Below are positions 8,844 through 17,095 of a stretch of DNA of 45,294 bases, piece after piece. Origin of the DNA: an uncultured Clostridia bacterium. GTDB taxonomy: Bacteria > Bacillota > Clostridia > UBA1381. Location: positions 1 to 45,294 of the forward strand of contig CALXWJ010000093.1 of the NCBI GenBank assembly GCA_944392335.1, written 5' to 3'. A program made the translations under genes and the position numbers. The notes under the pieces were generated by a model that did not search any database, was not told the DNA's origin, and saw only the letters and a program-made list of their open reading frames with translations. Position 1 is the stretch's first letter; the number at the start of each line of letters is the position of its first letter.

Positions 8844-11006
8844 TTAAAGCAATCTAATGCTTTTTACTCTGCATTTTCCCTTTGTTTCGGGCTTGATCGC
8901 ATATATTCCATCCTCCGAATCAAATATGTCTGACACGCCATTATAATAATAAGTATCATCTTTTCCGTAACAGTCTCTTAAAAGCAGGCTTTTGTCCTTT
9001 AAAAGCATACAGTTCTTACCGATCGCTTTTATATTATAATCATATTCTGTAACAATATTTTCGTTTAATGAATGAATTGAATGATCCTTACAATACTCAA
9101 CGCGGCTGCCGCAGGCGGTCACATCGTTTACATCCTCGTCAATGAGCACGCCGTTTTTATATAATTTGTTCTCAAGCACTGTATAAAAATCGCCATTTTC
9201 ATCAACAGCCGCTCTTTGTGCGGAAAATCCTGTTTTCTTTTTATCAACAGTCTTTATGTTATTCTTTTTATCAATATAATAAATAACCCTATTTTCACCA
9301 AGGAATACGTGTTTTGCATCATATGCGATAACTTTCCCGTTTTTGTTTTCATAAACAATAAGTTTTTCGTCATTTGAAACAATATATTCGCAGTCTCCGT
9401 TTTTTGCATAAGACTTCACATTGCTGTATCCTATTGATTTCCAACCATCCTGTGCCGAAAAGAACTTATAAACCTCTCCGTCTGTTTCCTCATATGATGA
9501 ATTTAATACGATCTCTAATTTCTTTGCCCTGGTTTTAAAATCAATTTGTACCATTCCTCTTACACCGTTTAGTTTTCCCTCAGCTATAAGTTCCTTTTCT
9601 CCATCCTCTTTTTTATAAATCATATAACTTTTTAATCTGTTATTATCAACGCAGGCCCAGCTTCCGTTATGCTGTGCTGAATTTTGTTTTTGTTTTATTA
9701 TTATTCCTGAAATATCAGTCTTTTTATCCAGCTCAAGTTTTAATGAAACAGGCAGGTCATCTTCTTTATCGATTTTAAATTCTTTTATTGTCCTTTGTTT
9801 TTCCTCTGTCAGTTTGATAACTATGTCACAATCCTCATCAAAGTTATTGTCAAAAACTATTTTGCCATTATCCTGTATAAAAGACAATTCCTGATTTGTT
9901 TTAAGATTCACCGCTTTTGAAAAATCTATACCTCCGTCCTGCAGGACTATCTTGTCACTGTCCGGTATTGTAAGAATGTGGATATAATGTATTTTATCTC
10001 TTTTTGTTGTTATAACATAACCGTTATCATTAATATATCCCATAGGAAGAGTTCCGCGTTCTATATCAAAAACAGACTCCTCTGCCCATGAAAGATATTC
10101 TTCGCATTTATTTAAAAAACTTACTCCGTTTGCCGGCATATCCCCCGATGCAAGAGGACCTATCCCAACCTTTGGTATCCATCCGTTTGCGGCTATGCTT
10201 ATAAACCTTTTGACAAGTATATTCGCGTCAAACGGCGGCAGCTCCTTTATATACCACCAATCGCTTACCTCCATCATGCGGTAACAGCACTCCGCCTTTT
10301 CCTTTTCCTGCCAGTATGAGCTTGCAAAGTCATAATCGGGTTCGGTAACTTTTCCGAAATCCTCAATGCTCATTAAATCTTCATTTTTATACTCATCCTG
10401 TCCGAAATTGTTTCTTATTATCATTACCGACGGCTTCTTGTTTTTTATAAAGGCAAAAACCTCTTCGGCATTTTTCTTTCTGAACCATCCGTCGAACCAG
10501 AATCCTCCGATATCGGGATAATTGTCGATAAGCTCCGATATAACGTCTTTACAGTAAACCGTCTGCCAAATATCCCAATCCTCAATATCAATATCCTTTC
10601 CTTTATAATCGCTGTATGCTTTTTTATCAATCCACAGCTGACCGGGATAAAATCTTGCGTTTTTCGGATGTGCCGATATATATACGACCACCTTAATACC
10701 GTATTTTGCACCCTCTGCTATCAGCTCTCCGAGATAATCACGTTTTGTTGTATAGGTCCCCGGAATTTTTGATTTCCATGCTTTCATATACCCCAGCGCC
10801 CCGTGAAAACAGGCAAGAGTCATGTATGTTGCATGAATTTTTCTTGCAGCATTAATCCATTTTGACGGATTCCAGTTACCCTCATTTACATAATCCTCAA
10901 ATTCCTCAAAGCTTGAATATTTCGGAATTTGCTGTTCCCAGTTTTCATTTTCGGTAGATACACCCCAGTGTATGAAAAGTCCGGCATTTTTAAATTCATT
11001 ATTCAT
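8844..11006 (-). CDS. GH29-like alpha-L-fucosidase with long C-terminal extension, no signal peptide
   Basis: Seen: a GH29-type (beta/alpha)8 barrel beginning with GLFIHWG near the N-terminus and carrying GGFWFDGW, whose Asp (~172) corresponds to the family nucleophile. The usual HHDGF segment reads CFHGA, so this is a divergent member. The catalytic part ends near residue 400; about 320 further residues follow, with a beta-sandwich-like part and then repeated short beta-strands resembling a small propeller. Start: the frame stays open back to a TTG at 11021, but the AGGAGA ribosome site (11013-11018) lies inside that stretch, so ATG at 11006 (MNNEF) is the better start; ATG at 11012 touches the ribosome site. 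No signal peptide, so it probably acts in the cytoplasm on imported oligosaccharides. It lies between genes for secreted proteins in the operon. Confidence 0.8.
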   Translation of the reverse strand: MNNEFKNAGLFIHWGVSTENENWEQQIPKYSSFEEFEDYVNEGNWNPSKWINAARKIHATYMTLACFHGALGYMKAWKSKIPGTYTTKRDYLGELIAEGAKYGIKVVVYISAHPKNARFYPGQLWIDKKAYSDYKGKDIDIEDWDIWQTVYCKDVISELIDNYPDIGGFWFDGWFRKKNAEEVFAFIKNKKPSVMIIRNNFGQDEYKNEDLMSIEDFGKVTEPDYDFASSYWQEKEKAECCYRMMEVSDWWYIKELPPFDANILVKRFISIAANGWIPKVGIGPLASGDMPANGVSFLNKCEEYLSWAEESVFDIERGTLPMGYINDNGYVITTKRDKIHYIHILTIPDSDKIVLQDGGIDFSKAVNLKTNQELSFIQDNGKIVFDNNFDEDCDIVIKLTEEKQRTIKEFKIDKEDDLPVSLKLELDKKTDISGIIIKQKQNSAQHNGSWACVDNNRLKSYMIYKKEDGEKELIAEGKLNGVRGMVQIDFKTRAKKLEIVLNSSYEETDGEVYKFFSAQDGWKSIGYSNVKSYAKNGDCEYIVSNDEKLIVYENKNGKVIAYDAKHVFLGENRVIYYIDKKNNIKTVDKKKTGFSAQRAAVDENGDFYTVLENKLYKNGVLIDEDVNDVTACGSRVEYCKDHSIHSLNENIVTEYDYNIKAIGKNCMLLKDKSLLLRDCYGKDDTYYYNGVSDIFDSEDGIYAIKPETKGKCRVKSIRLL

Positions 11007-11046
11007 TTTCATTCTCCTCAATATTCTGAATAAACCAATACATTAA

Positions 11047-13098
11047 CTATTCAACTATTCCTATTTGAGTAAAATCAAACCATTTGTAATCAGGAATTAA
11101 TTTGTTAATTGCAGATGATTTATCTATTGTATAATTTCCGTTTTCAAAGTCAACAAAAATACTTTCATCGGTAACCGAAATATTATTTTCAAGAACGCCA
11201 TAATTCAGCGCATCCTCCGACAATGTGGGTTCAGGGGTATTAAACATAATGTTTGAAATAACCTTATTATTTTTCGGCAATGTCGGTTCTGTATCATTTA
11301 CCGATTCTAAAACTTCAGGCAGTATTGCATTAAAGTAAGGATTATTATCCGTAACCTCTTTTGCCGCAGGAAGCATAGAATCTGTTATATGAGAAGGATT
11401 ATATATATTTATTATAGATACTGACTCCATACAATCTATAAATATATTGTTTTCAATGGTTGTATATCTTCCGCCATGAAGGAATACTCCCACCTGCACA
11501 TCTTTGAATACATTTGAATAGATTTCCGTTCCCAACATTCCATCATCAAGATATACCGCATTATTTTTCCATGTTCCTCCGGTATTCATAGGAATGTCGT
11601 GAAAATAATTATATCTGAATGTGTTTCCGCTGCAAAGCCATGTTCTTCCGGTATATACAGCACCCGAATCCTCCGCCATCAAAAGACAATCATGAACATC
11701 ATTGTATTCAAATATATTCATATGTCCTCCATAACTGATACCGTAGTGAGTTGCATTATATATCTCATTATGTGCTGCATAATTTCCGCAGCCCTCAATT
11801 GATATTCCGGCTCTGTAGGTCTTTTCAACTAAGCCGAAATCATGAATATCATTGTTTTCAATTCGTATATTTGCAGGTATCAGCTCTACCGTATCACCGC
11901 AAATAACATCCACGCCTTTAGCGCCAAGTGTATGAATATGATTATTTTTTATTTCGGAATCCGAACTGTTTACATACGAAACAGCAGTTTTTCCGTTTTC
12001 TGATATTTCGCAGTTTCGTATATTAATGTTACTGCTGTCGATAACATTTATGTCAATTGCACGACATAAAGAAAATGTCAGATTTTCAAAATTTATATAT
12101 GATGCATTTGTAACTTTTACTAGATCTCCCTCAAGCAAAGCAAGCTCATATACATCATTTTGAATGTCATCAGAAATTACATACAATTTATTTTCTTGTC
12201 TGTCAATATAAAACTCATTCTCCGAATCAAGTTCTTCGAACACATTTACAAAATAGAACTTTCTCCCTTCTGCCGCAGCATAAGGCGATGCATGATATAG
12301 TTTTATTGTTCCTGTTTGTGTATTAATTTCATCAATTTTTGCAAACAAGTCCGCCCAGTCATATGCAAGATATGCAAACACCCACAGGTCATCAGTATCC
12401 TTCCAATTCTTTGCACCGTCATATTTATAAGTAAATTCCGGTTTTTCATGTGCCGGATTTGCCATATCTTCACTAAACTCAGAATTGAGCTTTCCGGGAT
12501 TCAAAACACTTTCAACTGTAAGATAACCATCATTGGGATAACGGGAAAGCTCCATAAATTCACCGTTTTTAAAACCCTGTACCGAAGAAAATTCAGGCGT
12601 TCCCGCACTTTGTCCGAAACATTCAAGTTCACTTACACTTTCTACTCCGTAAACGGAAAGATCGGTAACATATACATTATCAACTACATCGGGATTCAAT
12701 CTTTTGATTTTTTCAGAATCACTAATCTTTTCAAATTTGTCGGCTTTTACTCCGCCCAAAATTCTTACTTCTTCATCATTGTAGGAGGTATAAGTTATCT
12801 GTGCATCTGAGGTTCCCGAATCTCTTGAATCAAGTTCAAGCGTTTTTGAAAGTGTATAGTCACCTTCTCGTAAATATACCGTTATACCACCTTCGGGCAT
12901 TCCTTTTGTATCTTTTAAATTTCTTATGTAATCTCTTGCACCCTCAAGAGTTTTAAAAGGCGCTTCAATTGTTCCCGGATTTTGATCATTTCCGTTCGGT
13001 GCAATAAACAAGGATGTGTTTTGTACGGCATTTGCAGCCTGAATATTTACCGACATTAAAGTTATCAGTATACCTAAAATCAATGCTGTTTTTCTCAT
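11047..13098 (-). CDS. Secreted right-handed beta-helix glycosidase-like protein, GH141-like, 683 aa
   Basis: Seen: signal peptide (1-24, ...QAANA), then an opening typical of the family (IAPNGNDQNPGT, EAPFKTLEGARDYIR), the strand pair YTSYNDEEVRILGG, and a long beta-helix with many N-x-I/N-x-F repeats. Its C-terminal half parallels that of the 1403-aa protein (motifs DSGAVYTGR, FRYNYFHDI, NAVYLDD, FLHGGR). Known: such N-terminal and core motifs occur in GH141 and neighbouring beta-helix families, which include an alpha-fucosidase of pectin RG-II and a xylanase. Inferred: a secreted exo-enzyme; family placement is by pattern memory and needs a profile search. The ribosome site GGAGGG overlaps the end of the upstream gene, whose TGA ends 1 bp before this ATG, so the two are translationally coupled. 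Confidence 0.8.
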   Translation of the reverse strand: MRKTALILGILITLMSVNIQAANAVQNTSLFIAPNGNDQNPGTIEAPFKTLEGARDYIRNLKDTKGMPEGGITVYLREGDYTLSKTLELDSRDSGTSDAQITYTSYNDEEVRILGGVKADKFEKISDSEKIKRLNPDVVDNVYVTDLSVYGVESVSELECFGQSAGTPEFSSVQGFKNGEFMELSRYPNDGYLTVESVLNPGKLNSEFSEDMANPAHEKPEFTYKYDGAKNWKDTDDLWVFAYLAYDWADLFAKIDEINTQTGTIKLYHASPYAAAEGRKFYFVNVFEELDSENEFYIDRQENKLYVISDDIQNDVYELALLEGDLVKVTNASYINFENLTFSLCRAIDINVIDSSNINIRNCEISENGKTAVSYVNSSDSEIKNNHIHTLGAKGVDVICGDTVELIPANIRIENNDIHDFGLVEKTYRAGISIEGCGNYAAHNEIYNATHYGISYGGHMNIFEYNDVHDCLLMAEDSGAVYTGRTWLCSGNTFRYNYFHDIPMNTGGTWKNNAVYLDDGMLGTEIYSNVFKDVQVGVFLHGGRYTTIENNIFIDCMESVSIINIYNPSHITDSMLPAAKEVTDNNPYFNAILPEVLESVNDTEPTLPKNNKVISNIMFNTPEPTLSEDALNYGVLENNISVTDESIFVDFENGNYTIDKSSAINKLIPDYKWFDFTQIGIVE

Positions 13099-13099
13099 A

Positions 13100-14308
13100 T
13101 CAACCCTCCGTTCCGGCGGCGTTTAACATATTTTGCGCCTGTACAAAAAGTGTGTTTATTTGGTTTTGTGAAAGCTCTGTATTACCGTCATATAAAATTC
13201 CCATATTGTTTTTGCAAATAACATTTTTTCCGGTAAGAATTGTTATTATTTCACCCGAAACATATGTTATGTTATTATATAATGTAATTGGGTATGTGAC
13301 CGTTAACTGTGATTGCGAACTTTCTATTGTATGACTGTTATATCCTGTTTTAACTTCTGCCGCAGTACCCGTTATTGTAACCATTTGTTCCTTTGCATTA
13401 TATGAAACCTTGCAGCCGAGTTCATCTTTTAAAAACCGTACAGGTACCATAATTTCGTCACCCATTACAGCCGGTTTTATATTTGAATCGGTTTTATCAA
13501 CAGGCTTTATTTCTCCGTTTACAATCGCAGTATTTTTATACACACTGAGAATAATTGCAGAATTTAAAAAACTTTTTGCCTCCTCCGATGAAAATTCCGC
13601 ATTATTCTCATCAATCGGATTATTCACTTCTTCATTATCCTCTTGTGTATTATCTTCCGTTTGTATACCTGTCAGGGTTTTTTCTTTATAAACCGCTTTT
13701 TTGTATTGTGTCATTCCGAATGCTTTTACAAATCCGCATATCATTTCCTTTGCATTATCATTTAAGGTATTTCCCGACAAAATATCACTGTAACTTAAAA
13801 TACCTACATCTATTCTTCTTTGGAAAAATTCTTCAAAATCCATTAATCCCAATCCGTAATAATCACAGATTTTGTATATTGCCTCGTCTCCATCCTTTTG
13901 GTCAGGCATAATCATAAAAACAATTTTTATATTACGGTCACTATCCAAAATTCCCCTTACAAGGCTTTCGGTATTTTTTAATATTTCATCGTTGTTTTCA
14001 TTTGTACCGGTCAGTTCAAAAAATATTAAATCGGGATTTTTTGATATAATATCCGCTTGCATTTCATATGCTTTTTTTGAGGTCAGGGCCGAATCGGACA
14101 TATCAAATTCGGTAACTGTTTTTTGCAGCTTTTCTTCAATATATCCGTTTATAGTGTCTTGAAATACCGCATCTTTAGTATTGCTTCCGCCGACATATAA
14201 AATATTTACATTCTCACCTTCAAAAGGCACATAATCCGCAAATGCGGCAATGTTTGAAGCAAACAGAGCAGCGGTCAAAAACGGTATAAATATTTTTTTG
14301 TTTTTCAT
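13100..14308 (-). CDS. Secreted SGNH-fold protein with degenerate active site plus copper-amine-oxidase-type stalk domain
   Basis: Seen: signal peptide (about 1-24, ...AAFA), an SGNH-like domain (about 32-215) and a C-terminal stalk domain of the copper amine oxidase N-terminal type (about 265-370, with IMVPVRFLKDELG). The first SGNH block survives as GGSNT, and an Asn-containing block (LTGTNEN) is visible, but where the final Asp-x-x-His should stand the sequence reads SGNTLND without His. Esterase activity is therefore doubtful; a binding or structural role is more likely. Start: the frame extends to 14332 but contains the AAAGGAG site (14317-14323); ATG at 14308 gives 8-bp spacing and a clean signal peptide. 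It is the third gene of the operon and coupled to the next. Confidence 0.75.
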   Translation of the reverse strand: MKNKKIFIPFLTAALFASNIAAFADYVPFEGENVNILYVGGSNTKDAVFQDTINGYIEEKLQKTVTEFDMSDSALTSKKAYEMQADIISKNPDLIFFELTGTNENNDEILKNTESLVRGILDSDRNIKIVFMIMPDQKDGDEAIYKICDYYGLGLMDFEEFFQRRIDVGILSYSDILSGNTLNDNAKEMICGFVKAFGMTQYKKAVYKEKTLTGIQTEDNTQEDNEEVNNPIDENNAEFSSEEAKSFLNSAIILSVYKNTAIVNGEIKPVDKTDSNIKPAVMGDEIMVPVRFLKDELGCKVSYNAKEQMVTITGTAAEVKTGYNSHTIESSQSQLTVTYPITLYNNITYVSGEIITILTGKNVICKNNMGILYDGNTELSQNQINTLFVQAQNMLNAAGTEG

Positions 14309-14395
14309 AAACATTTCTCCTTTCATCATCAAAAATGTTTCAACTGTGACTGAATAAAATATTTAATCGGTTACAGCCGTTTTAAACCGCACGGT

Positions 14396-17089
14396 TTATC
14401 TGTATACAATAAATTCACATGCTTCGTTATATCTCTTTCTTACAACCACTTCATCGCCGTTTCTTATATCATCAAGCGATATAGCACTTACCTGTATATT
14501 TTTCTTTGTTGTATCAACCAAAGTGTAGTATTTTGTTCCGTAGTTCGTTGTTAAAAACATTGGTCTTATTACATTATTTTCCGCAGTAACCAAAACAGCC
14601 GAATCACCTTTTTTTAATACCTTTCCATATACTATTGCCAATGATGAAAATCCTTCGGTTGATCCGTCGTTTGCCTGCGTTCTGTATTCACCGCGGTTTG
14701 TGTTTCTGAAAAGCACTCTGATATAGTCAATTTCACCCTTTATATCCTTTGTGATCTGTAAAATATCGCCGGGTCCTATATCATCAATTGTCATACCTTC
14801 TGTTCCGGTCCAAACGACAGAATCAGAAGTAATAATCTCTGCATCGCTCTTTAAAAATGCTTCTTCCTCTTTTCCGCAAGATACATATTTCATTTTTATA
14901 GCTTCTGAGTCATCACTGTTCAATGCTTTTTCAACACTTGAAACAACCGATACATTTAAAAATGGATCAATATTTGCGTTTGCACCTGCACTGCTTTCTA
15001 TAACAAGCAACGACGGAGTATAAAATTCATCTACGTTATACAGTTTTACAACAGTACCCTCAGGGAACATATAGTCACTTCCGAATTCCGTAGCAGACTT
15101 TACAATATATCTATCAGCATCATTTTTAGCGTCAGTCTCAATAGGTGCATATATAGCAGGTACAGATGTCAGCATATATTTATATCCCAAAACCCTGAAA
15201 TATACCCAAAATTCCGCATCCCAGCTTGCTCCTCTTGTTTTGTTAAAATCAAGCGTCAACGGATAATCTGTCATCCCCGGTTCTGTTTTCTGTGTTGTAT
15301 CTATAGGAATAACTATTTTTGAAATTTTCTCCTCCGAATCAAGTTCATACATAATAAGTCCGAAATCATACGCTAAAACATCAGAAATATATGTATAACA
15401 CTCTTCTTTTTTAAGTCTTTTTCCTGTGTAATATTCATATGAATAAACTCTTACCTTATCACTCAACGCATATCTGTGCGCTGTTTTATCTGTTGTATAA
15501 AGGTTTGCATAAACTTCATAATCACCGGTTTCATCTGTCTCGATAATCCTCATTAAATATGCATAATTATTTGTGCTTCTTACCATCGAAAATACAATTT
15601 TACCGTCACTGCTCAAATAAAATACCGCAGTATCACCCAATGCCGGTTTTACATCTGTTATATTTGTTTGTAAATACTCCCGGTACTCCTTTGTAAGCTC
15701 ATAAAGTGTATCATCTATTTTATAATATGATTTGCCGTTATCTTCACTTATTGAGTAAAGTGTACCTGTAACAGATTTTCTTGCAACATCTATTTCATAA
15801 TATATTTTTCCGCAAACAAGTTCCGATTTGTTTATTGTCAGCACATCATTTTCCAATATCATGGAAACATCAAAGCTCATTTCATCCTTTGTTACCTTTA
15901 CTATGATGTTATCATCCAATGTATCAAGAGTTCCCTTATCATTTGAAAAAACTATGATACCGTCGGACGGATAAACTGTTTTTGCGGTAAAATACTGTGT
16001 TTTTACAATATTGACAAAATCAATTTTTCCGTTTCTGTTATTATCGATAAGCTGCAGCTTTGTAAAATCGTCGAAAATCCCGTTTTCAAGTGCATAATCA
16101 ACGCTTCCGTAATATGAATTGTTTATCATAACAGAAATTAAAGAGTCAAATTTTATATTTTTTCCGCTATTTTCCAACTCATATCTTACAGAAGATACAT
16201 CAACATTCGTTACGTTTTCAAAATCCACTTCGGTAACTGTATTGTATCTTTCATTTTTCTCTATTAAAACAACAATATTCTCATCATCGGAATTATCAAT
16301 ATATGCCTTAACATATTGTCCCAAAAGTTCAACAGGCACATCATCTCCCGCAAACTCAAAACTTACACGGTTTATTTCTACGTGTTTGGTATCTTCACAT
16401 TTATCCGACGGGTACGCACTGAAATATCCGCACGCTGTCAGCACTCCTTCTTCAACATATAAATCCATTTGTGAAAGAAGTGTATTATTTTCATTTATTG
16501 TGTAAGTTATTCCTCCGTCTCCATTAAAACCTATCTCGGCAAGCCCCACATTCAAAGCATTATACATAAGTGCAAAGGCATTGAATTTTGTGAGGTCACC
16601 GGTTTTTGACACGCCGTCAAGCAATCCGATATTTGAAGCGGTAGCATAATATCCTGTCGGATATCCTCCGGCATTTTCGGCAATAATATCAAAATTCAGC
16701 ATACCAAGTAAAATTTTCAGCGCTTCGTTTACCGATATTGTTTCATCCGGTGAGAAATATTCCGATGTATAACCAGTTATGATACCATATTCATATGCAT
16801 ATGCAATATCGTTATACCATTGACAGTCTTTATCTACATCAACAAACTGTCCCTCAAAATCTTCAGGTATTACACTGTTTGCATCTATTCCGACAAGTTT
16901 TAATGTCATACTTACAAATTCGCCTCTTGATACGGGTGTATCCTCACTGTCTTTTGCAGAAATTCCGATATATTCAAGAAGCCCCGCATATTCTTTATCA
17001 AAGGTTTTTACGTCTTCCTCTGCAGATACTGTCAGTGCTGACTGCAAAAGCAAAGTTAATGTTAAAATAATACTAAATATTTTTTTCAT
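14396..17089 (-). CDS. SLH-domain surface protein of unknown function, 897 aa
   Basis: Seen: signal peptide (1-23, ...TVSA), then two clear SLH-type repeats and a degenerate third (about 30-200: SRGEFVSMTLKL, FVDVDKDCQWYND, GIITGYTSEYFSPDETISVNEALKIL). About 690 residues of mainly beta-strand sequence with no family I recognise follow. Near the middle lies an EF-hand-like calcium loop, DNNRNGKID. No catalytic motif is visible. Known: N-terminal SLH domains bind pyruvylated secondary cell-wall polymer. Inferred: a wall-anchored part of the glycan system, perhaps binding or scaffolding. The ribosome site GGAGG sits in the last codons of the upstream SLH gene (stop at 17096), so these two SLH proteins are translationally coupled and probably made together. 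Confidence 0.8.
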   Translation of the reverse strand: MKKIFSIILTLTLLLQSALTVSAEEDVKTFDKEYAGLLEYIGISAKDSEDTPVSRGEFVSMTLKLVGIDANSVIPEDFEGQFVDVDKDCQWYNDIAYAYEYGIITGYTSEYFSPDETISVNEALKILLGMLNFDIIAENAGGYPTGYYATASNIGLLDGVSKTGDLTKFNAFALMYNALNVGLAEIGFNGDGGITYTINENNTLLSQMDLYVEEGVLTACGYFSAYPSDKCEDTKHVEINRVSFEFAGDDVPVELLGQYVKAYIDNSDDENIVVLIEKNERYNTVTEVDFENVTNVDVSSVRYELENSGKNIKFDSLISVMINNSYYGSVDYALENGIFDDFTKLQLIDNNRNGKIDFVNIVKTQYFTAKTVYPSDGIIVFSNDKGTLDTLDDNIIVKVTKDEMSFDVSMILENDVLTINKSELVCGKIYYEIDVARKSVTGTLYSISEDNGKSYYKIDDTLYELTKEYREYLQTNITDVKPALGDTAVFYLSSDGKIVFSMVRSTNNYAYLMRIIETDETGDYEVYANLYTTDKTAHRYALSDKVRVYSYEYYTGKRLKKEECYTYISDVLAYDFGLIMYELDSEEKISKIVIPIDTTQKTEPGMTDYPLTLDFNKTRGASWDAEFWVYFRVLGYKYMLTSVPAIYAPIETDAKNDADRYIVKSATEFGSDYMFPEGTVVKLYNVDEFYTPSLLVIESSAGANANIDPFLNVSVVSSVEKALNSDDSEAIKMKYVSCGKEEEAFLKSDAEIITSDSVVWTGTEGMTIDDIGPGDILQITKDIKGEIDYIRVLFRNTNRGEYRTQANDGSTEGFSSLAIVYGKVLKKGDSAVLVTAENNVIRPMFLTTNYGTKYYTLVDTTKKNIQVSAISLDDIRNGDEVVVRKRYNEACEFIVYR

Positions 17090-17095
17090 ACGGTC

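Noticed and set aside
12316..12810. 164-codon open frame on the plus strand
   Set aside because: Antisense to the beta-helix gene at 11047-13098, with no ribosome site and a composition of a complementary frame.
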